A stretch of DNA of 64,000 bases from Lachnospiraceae bacterium (GCA_014804695.1 JAAUZJ010000030.1:62001-126000), one strand, 5' to 3'; positions 16,872 to 26,096 are shown, counted from the first letter of the stretch. Numbers and translations: made by a program. The notes: a model not told the origin generated them from the sequence alone.

Positions 16872-18011
16872 ATGGCAAAAAAGGCAAATGAAGTTAATGA
16901 AAATTCAAACATGAGTAAGAGCAAGGCAAAACGCGAGGCTCAAAGAAAAGAGGCTGCAAAGATAAGGAAACAGCGGATGGTTTCTAAAGTAGTAAGCAGT
17001 GTTATATTGGCAGTGATCGCGTTGCTTATCTTATTCGCAGTGGGCAAGCAGATTTATATACTGGCGATACGTACTACACCAAGTTCAGACTATAGTGCAG
17101 GACTCAGTGCAGATGGTAAAATTGAGAATACCAATGTGTTGTCAGCGCTTTCGTTGGTAGATTACGAGAACATATCTATACCTGAGGATGAGGTCAACGC
17201 TACCGATGAAGAGGTAGATGCTGAAATTGATTCGGCTCTTGAAGCATATAAGGAACTGAGTACAGATGAAACTCTTGAAATTGTAGACGGTGACGAAGTT
17301 AATATTGATTATGTAGGAACTATAGACGGAGTTGAATTTGAAGGCGGAAACAGTGAAGGTGCAGGTTATGACCTGACGATCGGCTCAGGCTCGTTTATAG
17401 ATGACTTTGAAGAACAGCTCATAGGGCATAAACCGGGTGAGGAAGTATCGGTTGAGGTTACTTTCCCTGATGATTACGGTGATGATGAGGTTGCCGGCAA
17501 GGATGCAGTTTTTGCAGTTACCATTAATGGTATTATGAAGGCACCTGAACTTACGGATGAGTTTGTAGAGGTAAATCTTGCTGATAGTGAAGGCGTTTCA
17601 ACAGCATCGGAATATCGTGTAAAGATAGAGAATGATTTTTATGAGGAACATCTGGAAGAGTATCTTACCAATTATATTATAGATAACTCTACGGTAAATA
17701 CTTATCCTAAAAAATATTTAAAACATATAAAGGCTCTTCTTAAGAATGGCGATAATATGGGTTCAGACATTGAAGATGAGATCGAGTATGAAAAAGAGCT
17801 GACGGAACGTGCGCAGGAGACTGTAAAAGAAGCTATGGTATATCAGGCAATCGCTGAGAGCGCAGGACTTACTTTTGATATGGAAGCATACACCGAAGAA
17901 AACGGCGAAGATTATGTAGAAAGTATGAAAGAGTCATACGGTGAGGGCTATATAGCCCAATCTGAAGTAAGACAGATGGTTGTTGATTATTTGATGGATT
18001 TGTATAGATAA
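16872..18011 (+). CDS. Membrane-anchored trigger-factor-like FKBP peptidyl-prolyl isomerase
   Basis: A 379-residue protein with a basic N-terminus (SKSKAKREAQRKEAAKIRKQR), one membrane helix at about 40-58 (VVSSVILAVIALLILFAVG), then an extracytoplasmic region. An FKBP-type domain lies near 140-225 (VDGDEVNIDYVGTIDGVEFEGG ... GSFIDDFEEQLIGHKPGEEV ... FAVTINGI). A trigger-factor-like helical C-domain follows (LTDEFVEVNL..., YPKKYLKHIKALLKNG...). Cytoplasmic trigger factor has no membrane anchor, so this one probably folds exported proteins outside the membrane, a role that PrsA or FkpA plays elsewhere. It has a TATAAT at 16843 and a terminator of its own. Confidence 0.85.
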   Translation: MAKKANEVNENSNMSKSKAKREAQRKEAAKIRKQRMVSKVVSSVILAVIALLILFAVGKQIYILAIRTTPSSDYSAGLSADGKIENTNVLSALSLVDYENISIPEDEVNATDEEVDAEIDSALEAYKELSTDETLEIVDGDEVNIDYVGTIDGVEFEGGNSEGAGYDLTIGSGSFIDDFEEQLIGHKPGEEVSVEVTFPDDYGDDEVAGKDAVFAVTINGIMKAPELTDEFVEVNLADSEGVSTASEYRVKIENDFYEEHLEEYLTNYIIDNSTVNTYPKKYLKHIKALLKNGDNMGSDIEDEIEYEKELTERAQETVKEAMVYQAIAESAGLTFDMEAYTEENGEDYVESMKESYGEGYIAQSEVRQMVVDYLMDLYR

Positions 18012-18084
18012 TATAAGAAATAAGTGAAAATAAGATATAAATGAAGATAAGATATAAACTAAAGAAATATAAGTAAAGTATAAT

Positions 18085-18121
18085 AATGGGGGCTGTCATA
18101 ATGGTGATGGCACCCCATTTT
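18085..18121 (+). terminator. Intrinsic terminator
   Basis: AATGGGG pairs with CCCCATT and GCTGTCA with TGATGGC (two G-U pairs, one bulged A), followed by TT. It lies behind the isomerase gene. Confidence 0.65.
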
Positions 18122-18180
18122 AAAATCTGACATTGTGATTTGCAGATATATACAACAAATGGATGTAGGAGAGAAAAGAA

Positions 18181-19218
18181 ATGGCTTTTTTGGAGAAAAA
18201 TTGGAAGGGACTGCTGTTATGTCTTATTATTGCAATTCCTTCATGGCTTTTGGGAAAGCAGTTCCCGATTATCGGGGGTGCGGTTATTGCCATTATTGCC
18301 GGAATGATAGTTACTTTATTTTTTAAGGATAAGACGTCTTATGAGGCAGGCATTAAGTTTACGTCTAAGAAAGTGCTGCAGTGGGCGGTAATACTGCTTG
18401 GTTTTGGCATGAATCTGACCGTAATACTTCAGACCGGAAAGCAGTCGCTGCCTATTATTATAAGTACTATAGCAACTTCGTTGATCATTGCGTACGTACT
18501 GCACAAAGTTATGCATATTCCGGGGAAAATATCAACCTTGGTCGGTGTAGGTTCTTCGATTTGCGGAGGTTCTGCGATAGCTGCAACGGCGCCTGTAATT
18601 GATGCGGACGATGAGGAAGTGGCACAAGCTATTTCGGTCATCTTTTTCTTTAATGTGTTAGCTGCATTGATTTTTCCCACCTTTGGAAAAATAATCGGAT
18701 TTGATATAAGCAGTGGGGAGGCGTTCGGAATATTTGCAGGAACAGCGGTAAATGATACTTCTTCGGTTACTGCGGCAGCTTCCACCTGGGACAGTATGTG
18801 GGGACTTGGTTCGGCTACGCTGGATACGGCGGTTACCGTAAAACTCACTAGAACTCTGGCAATAATACCTATAACTTTGGTATTGGCCCTGATGCGTACA
18901 AGGAAGGAGAAAAAGAGTGGGGAAGAGGGTAAAAAGGTCAGCTTAAATCAGATTTTTCCTTTTTTCATTTTATACTTTGTAGCAGCTTCAATAATTACAA
19001 CGGTGGCAGTTTCTATGGGAGTAGATTCAGGTGTGTTTTCCCCTATTAAAGAACTGAGTAAGTTTTTTATCGTACTTGCAATGGCGGCGATTGGTTTGAA
19101 TACCGATATCGTAAAGCTAGTCAAGACAGGCGGAAAACCTATAGTTATGGGATTTTGCTGCTGGGTAGGGATTACGGGAGTAAGTCTTTTTATGCAGCAT
19201 TTGCTGGGGATCTGGTAA
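18181..19218 (+). CDS. YeiH/UPF0324 family membrane transporter
   Basis: A 345-residue protein with about ten membrane helices. Characteristic segments are [19 protein letters not shown], the acidic [31 protein letters not shown] and [20 protein letters not shown]. These are hallmarks of the YeiH family, annotated as putative sulfate or sulfonate-derived ion exporters; the substrate is not proven. GGAGAG lies 7 bp before the ATG. It stands alone: terminator upstream, long foldback hairpin downstream. Confidence 0.9.
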   Translation: MAFLEKNWKGLLLCLIIAIPSWLLGKQFPIIGGAVIAIIAGMIVTLFFKDKTSYEAGIKFTSKKVLQWAVILLGFGMNLTVILQTGKQSLPIIISTIATSLIIAYVLHKVMHIPGKISTLVGVGSSICGGSAIAATAPVIDADDEEVAQAISVIFFFNVLAALIFPTFGKIIGFDISSGEAFGIFAGTAVNDTSSVTAAASTWDSMWGLGSATLDTAVTVKLTRTLAIIPITLVLALMRTRKEKKSGEEGKKVSLNQIFPFFILYFVAASIITTVAVSMGVDSGVFSPIKELSKFFIVLAMAAIGLNTDIVKLVKTGGKPIVMGFCCWVGITGVSLFMQHLLGIW

Positions 19219-19237
19219 TTAGGAATGATCTCCTCGA

Positions 19238-19337
19238 TATCCAGAACTTAGACAATATAAACAAAAACGGGGCGACCTTCGCTCCTGCGGTTCGAGCTCT
19301 GTTTTTGTTTATATTGTTTAAGTTCGTGGCTCTGGAT
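19238..19337. repeat. Long foldback hairpin between the YeiH-type gene and the aldo/keto reductase gene
   Basis: A 25-bp stem (19244-19268 with 19301-19325) with one G-T pair encloses a 32-nt GC-rich loop. Weaker outer arms ATCCAG (near 19239) and CTGGAT (near 19331) extend it. It is far longer than a normal terminator stem and lacks a T-run at the base on the + strand. It probably ends transcription or protects mRNA ends, or it is a small foldback mobile remnant. Confidence 0.75.
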
Positions 19338-19381
19338 AATAATTTCGCAATTAGACAATGAAACTTGAAAGGGGTTATATT

Positions 19382-20533
19382 ATGAAGTACAGGGAACTTA
19401 AACGCTGCAACAATTTAAAGGTAAGTGAAATTGCGCTTGGATGTGAAGGTTTTATGGAAAAATCCAAAGATGAGTATAGGGCAATGATTGACAGGGCTTT
19501 AGAGCTTGGAATCAATTTTATTGATATGTATTCTTCTAATCCGGATTTTCGGGATAATATGGGCGCGGCTATTGCCGGGCGCAGGGATAAGATTGTTTTA
19601 CAGGGGCATATTGGCTCAACATGGGAGAATGGACAATATCTTAGAAGCAGGGATGTTGAAAAGGCGAAAAATGCTTTTGATGACCAGCTAAAACGACTTG
19701 GCACCGACTATCTGGATATCGGTATGATTCATTATGTGGATGGAGCCGATGATTTTGAAACGGTATTTCGTGGAGATTTTATTACATATTGTAAGGAGCT
19801 CAAGGAAAGCGGGAAGATTCATTGTCTCGGTATGAGTTCCCATAATCCGGTGATAGCGAAAAAGGCTGTGGAAACCGGTTTGATTGATGTCCTTATGTTT
19901 TCTGTAAATGCAGCATACGATATGCAGCCGCCTTCAGAAAACTGTGAGGATTTGTGGAATCCCGAGAATTATAAAAACGGAAGTGACGGCATTGATCCCG
20001 ACAGAAAAGCTCTTTATGAACTGTGCGAAAGAGAAGGTGTTGCCATTGATGTTATGAAAGCTTTTGGCGGGGGAGATATGTTAAATGAGCAATATTCGCC
20101 TTTTGGAGTAGCTTTTAACGAATATCAGTGCATTAATTACTGCCTTACAAGGCCTGCGGTAGTATCGGTTATGGCGGGCTGTCATTCTATCGCTGAAATG
20201 GAAAAACTGGTGCGTTATTATGATGTTTCAAAAGAGGAGAAGGATTATTCGACGGTTCTTTCCAAAATAGAGAAGTTTAGTTTAAAAGGTAACTGCATGT
20301 ACTGCGGACACTGTGCGCCATGCACTGTCGGTATAAACGTAGCTGACATTAATAAGTATTTAAATCTTGCACTGGCACAGGGAGAGGTTCCGGAGACAGT
20401 TGCGGATCATTATAAGCTGTTAGAGCACCACGCTTCAGAGTGCGTTGCCTGCCGTAGCTGTGAGCGCAACTGTCCTTTTGGAGTGGAAATTGTGCAAAGG
20501 ATGAAGAAAGCGGTAGAGGTATTCGGGTATTAA
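19382..20533 (+). CDS. Aldo/keto reductase with C-terminal [4Fe-4S] domain
   Basis: A 383-residue protein. The N-terminal TIM-barrel aldo/keto reductase has the catalytic Asp-Tyr region (NFIDMYSSN), GTDYLDIGMIHYVD and GLIDVLMFSVNAAYDM. The C-terminal domain carries two Cys clusters: CMYCGHCAPCTVGI and CVACRSCERNCPFG. It presumably couples NAD(P)H or ferredoxin to reduction of a carbonyl; the substrate is unknown. AAAGGGG lies 8 bp before ATG 19382, preferred over ATG 19358. It faces the next gene tail to tail with a single base between the stop codons, and both are the same type of enzyme. Confidence 0.88.
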   Translation: MKYRELKRCNNLKVSEIALGCEGFMEKSKDEYRAMIDRALELGINFIDMYSSNPDFRDNMGAAIAGRRDKIVLQGHIGSTWENGQYLRSRDVEKAKNAFDDQLKRLGTDYLDIGMIHYVDGADDFETVFRGDFITYCKELKESGKIHCLGMSSHNPVIAKKAVETGLIDVLMFSVNAAYDMQPPSENCEDLWNPENYKNGSDGIDPDRKALYELCEREGVAIDVMKAFGGGDMLNEQYSPFGVAFNEYQCINYCLTRPAVVSVMAGCHSIAEMEKLVRYYDVSKEEKDYSTVLSKIEKFSLKGNCMYCGHCAPCTVGINVADINKYLNLALAQGEVPETVADHYKLLEHHASECVACRSCERNCPFGVEIVQRMKKAVEVFGY

Positions 20534-20534
20534 T

Positions 20535-21713
20535 CTACCACAGTTTAAAAAGTTTAACAACGCCTTTTGCGAGTTTATAGAACGGTGTTTCAAGCTCGCC
20601 GGAGGCGTTTTTTAATTCCTTACGTATTTCAATGTGCTGAGGACAGTGGCTTTCACATTTTCCGCATTGTATACACTGGGAGGCGCTGCTTGTGTCTTTA
20701 CGAAGGGCAGTATATTGCAGATAATCCATTCTACCGGACCGCTTACCTTCGGAATACATAGCATTATAGCAGCGGAAAGTGCCGGGGATATCAACACCTT
20801 TGGGGCAGGGCATACAGTAGCCGCAGCCTGTGCAGCCGACTTTTACACTTTTGTCAATTTCTTTTTTTACAAGTTCTACAAGTTCTTTATCGGAAGCAGT
20901 CATACAGCCTTCGTGAGACTCAGATGCGGTCTTTAGATTCTGTTCAACCATTTCCATAGAGTTCATTCCGGACAATACGCAGGTGACTTCCGGCTGGTCA
21001 TAGAGCCATTTAAAAGCCAGTTCGGCCGGAGTTCGTTTCTCCGAATCTTTATGGAATAGTGCCTTGGCGGATTCCGGAAGTAAATTCACCAGACGGCCGC
21101 CGCGAAGGGGTTCCATTATAATTACCGGAAGTCCTTTGGAATGGGCATATTTAAGCCCTTCTACGCCTGCCTGGGAATATTCGTCCACATAGTTATACTG
21201 AATCTGGCAGAAATCCCAGTCATAAACATCTACAAGCTGCTTAAACATATGTGAACTGCCATGGTAAGAAAAACCGATATTTCGTATCTGACCTGACGAA
21301 ATTTTGTCTTCTATCCATTCTACAATGCCCATCTGCTTTAATTTTTCCCAGACAGAAACATCGCTGAGCATATGCATCAGATAGAAGTCTACATAGTCCG
21401 TTTGAAGACGCTTTAATTCTTCGCGAAAAGTCCTTTCCACTCCATCCATGGATTTAATCATATAGTGGGGGAGTTTAGTTGCAATATACACCTTTTCGCG
21501 GCATTTATTACGGTGAAGTATTTCGCCTACCGCGGCTTCGCTTCCCGGATATATGTATGCCGTATCTAAATAGTTTACACCGCCTTTAATTGCGGCCATA
21601 ACTTCTTTTTCTGCTTTATCAATGTCTATGCCGGCGCCCTTTTTGGAAAAGCGCATACAGCCGTAACCCAATAGGGAAATGTCATTGCCTTTTTTGTCTT
21701 TACGATATTGCAT
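20535..21713 (-). CDS. Aldo/keto reductase with C-terminal [4Fe-4S] domain
   Basis: A 392-residue enzyme starting at ATG 21713 with AGGA 5 bp upstream; the frame runs back to 21785 but with no ribosome site. Seen: LGYGCMRFSKKG, the catalytic YLDTAYIYPGSE, KLPHYMI, YVDFYLMHM, QIQYNYVDEYSQAGVEGL and PLRGGRLVNL. The C-terminal Cys clusters are CTGCGYCMPCPKGVDIPG and CIQCGKCESHCPQ. This is the common clostridial Fe-S aldo/keto reductase form. It is related to the convergent neighbour at 19382-20533 but clearly different in sequence. Confidence 0.9.
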   Translation of the reverse strand: MQYRKDKKGNDISLLGYGCMRFSKKGAGIDIDKAEKEVMAAIKGGVNYLDTAYIYPGSEAAVGEILHRNKCREKVYIATKLPHYMIKSMDGVERTFREELKRLQTDYVDFYLMHMLSDVSVWEKLKQMGIVEWIEDKISSGQIRNIGFSYHGSSHMFKQLVDVYDWDFCQIQYNYVDEYSQAGVEGLKYAHSKGLPVIIMEPLRGGRLVNLLPESAKALFHKDSEKRTPAELAFKWLYDQPEVTCVLSGMNSMEMVEQNLKTASESHEGCMTASDKELVELVKKEIDKSVKVGCTGCGYCMPCPKGVDIPGTFRCYNAMYSEGKRSGRMDYLQYTALRKDTSSASQCIQCGKCESHCPQHIEIRKELKNASGELETPFYKLAKGVVKLFKLW

Positions 21714-21881
21714 TTTATTCCTGTGCCTTTCTGTACATTGAAATATTGGTTTGGGTACAATATTTGCAATGTGAATAGTTTTCATTGTATTAGATTAGAT
21801 TGTATACAAGATTAATAAATAATATTATATAATTTGTTTAATGCGATGTCAAATGTTATATGGGATTTTGGGGAGTGGGGA

Positions 21882-22059
21882 TTTCACCTACCAGTACTTG
21901 TGCCTGTGCCGCAGTAAAAGTGTGGCGGAAGGCACGCTTGCGCTCCGACTTCGGCGCAGCGGTACTAAGCTCGAAAATACCTCGCCAAGTACCGGCGCCT
22001 GCATAGGGCCTTTCCGTCACATTTTTACTGCGGCACAGGCACAAGTACTGGCAGGCAAA
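21882..22059. repeat. Very long inverted repeat (foldback hairpin)
   Basis: Arms 21891-21933 and 22008-22051 pair over about 43 bp. The outer 29 bp (21891-21919 with 22023-22051) are perfect; inner differences are G-T pairs and one extra base. Imperfect extension reaches 21882 and 22059. The 74-nt loop has its own short inverted repeat GGTACT/AGTACC. It fills most of the 21786-22186 intergenic region, between divergent genes; nothing else was seen there. Confidence 0.85.
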
Positions 22060-22186
22060 ATAAGTAGTTGATATGGAGTTAGGAGTATTGTAGAATATAT
22101 TTCGTATAAAAGTGTTGAAATGTGATAAGATTATATGTTTGGAAGTTAGGTAGAAATATAGAATGAAAATTGGGCGGAGGATGGAC

Positions 22187-22786
22187 ATGATAAATACGAT
22201 TATTTTTGACATAGGAAATGTGCTTGCGGATTTTACGTGGAGGGAGTATTTTGAGCGTTTGGGGTATACGGGAGAGATGCTTGAGCGTATAGCCAGGGCC
22301 AGTGTGATGAATGAGAAGTGGGAAGAGTATGATAAGGGGCTTATGAGTGATGAAGAAATTCTGCAGTGTTTTGTGGATAAGGATCCGGAGATTGAGGATG
22401 ATATACGGCGATGTTTTGAAAATGTGAAGGGAATGGTGTCAAGAAATGATTATGCAATTCCCTGGATAAAGGAACTTAAGCAGAAGGGGTATAAGGTGCT
22501 GTATCTATCGAATTTCTCCAGAAAAGCGTCGCAGGAGTGCGCGGATGCATTGGATTTTCTGCCATATATGGATGGAGGGATTCTTTCTTATAGAGATAAG
22601 GTGATAAAACCGATGCCGGAGATTTATAAGCTTCTTATAGATAGATATGATCTTAATCCAGACGAGTGCGTTTTTATGGATGATACGGAGATAAACCTAA
22701 AGGGTGCTGAAGCGTTCGGGATTCATACTATTTTATTTAGAAATAAGTCGCAAGCGGTAGAGGAACTTAAGAAACTGGGAGTATAG
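22187..22786 (+). CDS. HAD-family hydrolase
   Basis: A 199-residue HAD protein. Motif I IIFDIGNVLADF has the nucleophile Asp, but the second position is DxG instead of DxD, as in several YihX- and epoxide-hydrolase-like HADs. A small helical cap follows, then motif II LYLSNFSRKA, motif III with VIKPMPEIYKLL and motif IV VFMDDTEINLKGAEAFG. The start ATG 22187 has GGAGG 6 bp upstream; the ATGs at 22163 and 22181 are less likely. Its terminator overlaps the end of the convergent membrane protein gene. Substrate unknown. Confidence 0.85.
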   Translation: MINTIIFDIGNVLADFTWREYFERLGYTGEMLERIARASVMNEKWEEYDKGLMSDEEILQCFVDKDPEIEDDIRRCFENVKGMVSRNDYAIPWIKELKQKGYKVLYLSNFSRKASQECADALDFLPYMDGGILSYRDKVIKPMPEIYKLLIDRYDLNPDECVFMDDTEINLKGAEAFGIHTILFRNKSQAVEELKKLGV

Positions 22787-22795
22787 AACAAATAA

Positions 22796-22822
22796 AGCGC
22801 GGAATCATTCTTCCGCGCTTTT
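22796..22822. terminator. Bidirectional terminator
   Basis: AAAGCGCGGAA pairs with TTCCGCGCTTT around a 6-nt loop. T on one side and A on the other let it serve both convergent genes; its right arm lies in the end of the small membrane protein gene. Confidence 0.85.
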
Positions 22823-23041
22823 ATCGTTAGAGTTTTCTTTAATTTTGCTATAGAGCCACATATATATCCAAAGCAATATCGGAAGTCCAATTGTAGCGAG
22901 CAGACAGGCTGCAAATTGTCTGCCTGAATTCGGAAAATCCAGACAGGCAACCACTAACGTAATTATATACATACATACTAATATGGCTACACAAACTAAG
23001 GCTGCAATTTGTTTTGGTGTTCTTTTTTTATTTTCATTCAT
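22805..23041 (-). CDS. Small two-helix membrane protein
   Basis: 78 residues with a basic start (MNENKKRTPKQI), two hydrophobic segments (ALVCVAILVCMYIITLVVAC and FAACLLATIGLPILLWIYMW) and a charged tail (KIKENSNDKSAEE). AGGAT lies 8 bp before the ATG. Family not recognised; similar short membrane proteins are common in Lachnospiraceae. Confidence 0.7.
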   Translation of the reverse strand: MNENKKRTPKQIAALVCVAILVCMYIITLVVACLDFPNSGRQFAACLLATIGLPILLWIYMWLYSKIKENSNDKSAEE

Positions 23042-23091
23042 AGTTGATTATCCTATTAAACTTCTAAAAAGATTTGAAAATTATTATAGGG

Positions 23092-23868
23092 TTATTGTAC
23101 ATTCAAGTCATTGATAGTAACGGTGAGACTTGATAATCTTGAATCTATTTCTTTGCTGGTTTCCGCCATACCGCTTGCCAGTTTCTGTACTTCGGCAGCA
23201 ACAACAGCAAAACCTTTGCCGCTTTCTCCGGCCCGGGCAGCTTCGATGGATGCATTAAGGGCAAGCATGTTTTGTCTTTTACTAAATGCGGCAATCTGTG
23301 AAGTACTTATATTGGCAGCCTCGATTTCCTCTGCAGCCTGAGCAATGCCGGTTTTTAATTTGTCCAGTATATGAGTGTTCTGATGCTCCTGATAGCTGGA
23401 ACGAACAAACATATTAATAACGTCGCCTAAAAGATTGGCAGATGCTTCAATTTGTTCTCTTGTTTTTATTGAAACTTTATGTAATGCATCTATATATACA
23501 TCTTCATTTATATCCAGTTCCCTTGCGACCTGACGGAATTTATTCTCATCCGGTTTTTCAGGGAGCACCTGACCACCGATCACGCTGCCAAGAACGGTTC
23601 CATCACTAAGAGTAATAGGGATACCAAAATCTACCAGTCCGGCGTGGCAGGAATAAACGCCTTTTCCTTCCTGATCGCATTTTTCACATCTTCTACATCC
23701 TTCTGCGCTGCCTCTTGTCAGTTTAATACAAAAGTCGGTAAAATTGTAACACTCACTTATGTACTTTCCGTCAGCACCTACTGCAACAGTAGCAAGTCCC
23801 GTACTTTTTGCCCAGTTGTTCATGATGCTTTCAAATTTTTTCATGTCACAGAATTCGTCGATTCTCAT
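23092..23868 (-). CDS. Soluble PocR-domain chemoreceptor (short MCP)
   Basis: A 258-residue protein without membrane segments. Residues about 5-160 form a PocR-type ligand domain: [43 protein letters not shown] and [13 protein letters not shown]. The Cys-rich motif resembles those in PocR and MadN-type sensors. Residues about 195-258 are the methyl-accepting signalling tip ([33 protein letters not shown]). It is truncated compared with full MCPs, which have a long coiled coil on both sides of the tip. It would sense a cytoplasmic ligand and act on CheA/CheW in the cytoplasm. No chemotaxis genes are adjacent. Confidence 0.87.
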   Translation of the reverse strand: MRIDEFCDMKKFESIMNNWAKSTGLATVAVGADGKYISECYNFTDFCIKLTRGSAEGCRRCEKCDQEGKGVYSCHAGLVDFGIPITLSDGTVLGSVIGGQVLPEKPDENKFRQVARELDINEDVYIDALHKVSIKTREQIEASANLLGDVINMFVRSSYQEHQNTHILDKLKTGIAQAAEEIEAANISTSQIAAFSKRQNMLALNASIEAARAGESGKGFAVVAAEVQKLASGMAETSKEIDSRLSSLTVTINDLNVQ

Positions 23869-24194
23869 AGTAGATGTTCCTTTCTTTCCAAGTCAGAAGG
23901 CGAACTTGTTTGCTTTTTATGTATTTTATATTCAATTTATTGTATCAGTTTTATGTGTAAAAGTAAAGAAATATTATTTGCGGAAAATTGATGGAAAATT
24001 GGCGGAAAATTAGAAAGATCAAAAGAAAAACCAGTGTAGAAAATAATATGCAAATACTTTAAATGGATGAAACTTATAGGACGTTTCAATCGTATTTATT
24101 ATAGAGAGATATATAGTTTTGTGAAAACGATAAAAACATGGCGGCTGTGAATGGCAGAGGGGCTGCCAATAAAATTATGATAGGGGATGACTTT

Positions 24195-24932
24195 ATGGAT
24201 AATTCAATGAATTTCAGCTATATGACTAGATTCTGCCACAATATTTTACAGACATATCAGACGCAGAAGGCAGGCAGCGTAAAACCAACGGGTTTTTATG
24301 ATAAATTTATAGAAAAAAGTCAGGAAAACGGCGTAGATGAGATAGAGGCAGCGTTTGTTAAAAATATGACAATGGATGAGTACAAGAGCTATATTTATGA
24401 TAAAATTGCTGCGCTTCCGCTTGATTCATCAAATACGCAGGATTCCATATCCGTTCATATAACGGACGCCGGTTTTGAAGCAATGAAAAATGATCCGGAA
24501 TATGAGAAATGGGTACTGGATACACTTAGGTCAAATTTTCGCTGCAATGATCCTTGGAGCGGTACATGCGGAGGAAAATTCTGCGTATTTTATTTTGGCG
24601 CGACTAAAGAAGAATGTCGCGGAGAGAGCTGGAGGATGGGTTTCAGGCATGGAAACGGGGAAAGTGTATTTAATAAAAAGTCCGAGGACAGCTTTTGGGT
24701 GCGCAGGATGAAGCGAAGAAAGGAACTGCTTGAGCAGATTGAGGAATTGGAAGAGAAGAAGGCGATTGCCAAGAGAATGGCAAGGTCTGAGTATTATACG
24801 CAGCTTTCCGAGATGTCATTTGACGATGGACGGACGGTAGAGCCGGAGAACTGCGACAGACTTGCGATGCAGATTTTTTCTTCTTTTAAAGCTAATATAT
24901 TGCTGGAGACGTTTAGAGGAAAGAAATTTTAG
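24195..24932 (+). CDS. Conserved protein of unknown function (DUF6033-like segment)
   Basis: 245 residues from ATG 24195, which has GGGGAT about 8 bp upstream; an earlier ATG at 24138 has no site. The middle has SVHITDAGFEAMKNDPEYEK followed by WVLDTLRSNF, a pattern I associate with DUF6033-type proteins. A Cys-containing segment (CGGKFCVFYFGATKEECRG) follows, then a charged coiled-coil-like stretch (RRMKRRKELLEQIEELEEKKA). No signal peptide or membrane segment is present. Function unknown. A terminator follows directly. Confidence 0.7.
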   Translation: MDNSMNFSYMTRFCHNILQTYQTQKAGSVKPTGFYDKFIEKSQENGVDEIEAAFVKNMTMDEYKSYIYDKIAALPLDSSNTQDSISVHITDAGFEAMKNDPEYEKWVLDTLRSNFRCNDPWSGTCGGKFCVFYFGATKEECRGESWRMGFRHGNGESVFNKKSEDSFWVRRMKRRKELLEQIEELEEKKAIAKRMARSEYYTQLSEMSFDDGRTVEPENCDRLAMQIFSSFKANILLETFRGKKF

Positions 24933-24937
24933 AATAG

Positions 24938-24982
24938 AAACCCCCGAACCCGCGCCTTTGCGGATTTGGGGGTTTCTTTTTA
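24938..24982 (+). terminator. Intrinsic terminator
   Basis: GAAACCCCC pairs with GGGGGTTTC, followed by TTTT. The loop contains a smaller CCGCG/CGCGG-like stem. Confidence 0.85.
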
Positions 24983-25149
24983 GGGGAGGATAAGTATTTC
25001 CTTATCTTTTGACTAATATCATTGTTGCCTGATTTTAGAAAAATATTCAATATAATTTACTTTTTTTAAAAAATGTTATATACTAACGAGTATCGGTAGA
25101 AACGATGACTTATTTAATAATCAATACAAGATAAAGGTGGTATTTTAAA

Positions 25150-25656
25150 ATGGCATTATTAAAACAATGGCGTGATATGGCGTATTCTGAGACAGCAAAC
25201 AAAGGCGATCTGCAGAGATTATGGTCTGATTATTTTCAGAAGGAAAAGGATATCTATGCGCAGCTTTTAAAAAATCCGGATGAGGTTGTAGAAGGAACAG
25301 TCAAAGAGCTGGCTGAAAAATACAATGTGGATATTATGACAATGACAGGTTTTCTGGATGGTATAAATGACAGTTTAAAAACTGCCAATTCTATAGAGGA
25401 GATGGAAGAAGATACCAAGGTCAGCCTTGACTTTGACACACCTCTCCTTTATAAAAACATGGTAGCGGCAGGCGCTGACTGGTTATATAATCTGGAAGAG
25501 TGGAATGATATATATGATGAGGAGACCAGAAAGAGCCTTTATAAGGAGCAGAAAGAGTCTACCACAATCCATAAGGCACCCAAGGTATATCCTAACGATC
25601 CTTGTCCTTGCGGAAGCGGTAAGAAATATAAAAAATGCTGCGGGAAGAATGCATAA
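25150..25656 (+). CDS. SEC-C motif protein
   Basis: 168 residues. The N-terminal ~130 residues are helical and acidic ([39 protein letters not shown]). The C-terminus is a SEC-C zinc motif: [23 protein letters not shown] is known from SecA tails and many uncharacterised clostridial proteins, where it binds zinc and often contacts protein or ribosomal partners. AAAGGTGG precedes the ATG. Its stop overlaps the next start by one base (TAATG), so the two genes are translationally coupled, followed by thrS. Confidence 0.88.
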   Translation: MALLKQWRDMAYSETANKGDLQRLWSDYFQKEKDIYAQLLKNPDEVVEGTVKELAEKYNVDIMTMTGFLDGINDSLKTANSIEEMEEDTKVSLDFDTPLLYKNMVAAGADWLYNLEEWNDIYDEETRKSLYKEQKESTTIHKAPKVYPNDPCPCGSGKKYKKCCGKNA

Positions 25657-26096
25657 TGAGAGCAGATGAGGCTGAGAAGCTTTTTAGAAGCGGATATAAC
25701 TGTGCGCAGTCGGTTTTTGCAGCTTATGCGGATTTGTTTGATATGGATTTTGAAACTGCGCTCAAGATGTCAGGTGCACTTGGCGGCGGAGTAGGAAGGA
25801 TGAGGGAAGTCTGCGGTACGGTGCTTGCAATGTCGATGATCGCAGGACTTAAGGAAGGAAATGCAGATCCGGAGAATGAGGAAGCCAAGGAGCATATATA
25901 CGCATTGGTGCGGCGGATGAGTAATATGTTTAAAGAAAGACAGGGAACGATCATCTGTCGTGAGATATTAGGGATAGAGGGCATGGAGGAAAGTGCGAAA
26001 CCTTCGGTAAGAACGCCTGAATTCTATGCATCAAGGCCTTGCGCGGGGATAGTCAGATGCGCGGCTGAAATTATTGATGAGGTTTTGTTTTCATAG
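25656..26096 (+). CDS. C_GCAxxG_C_C family redox-type protein
   Basis: 146 residues from ATG 25656. The family signature is visible: NCAQSVFAAYADLF, then SGALGGGVGRMREVCGTVLA, then Cys residues in IICREILGIEG and ASRPCAGIVRCAAEIID. The conserved Cys set is thought to bind a metal or redox cofactor, and the family is often membrane- or transport-associated; the exact role is unknown. It lies between the SEC-C gene (1-bp overlap) and thrS (32 bp gap), probably one operon. Confidence 0.87.
   Translation: MRADEAEKLFRSGYNCAQSVFAAYADLFDMDFETALKMSGALGGGVGRMREVCGTVLAMSMIAGLKEGNADPENEEAKEHIYALVRRMSNMFKERQGTIICREILGIEGMEESAKPSVRTPEFYASRPCAGIVRCAAEIIDEVLFS

Noticed and set aside
18429-18848. A 139-codon minus-strand frame
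   Set aside because: It is antisense to the YeiH-type gene, which has clear family motifs.
23980-24012. Short GGAAAATTG repeats as a regulatory array
   Set aside because: Only three loose copies in an AT-rich spacer; too little to support a claim.
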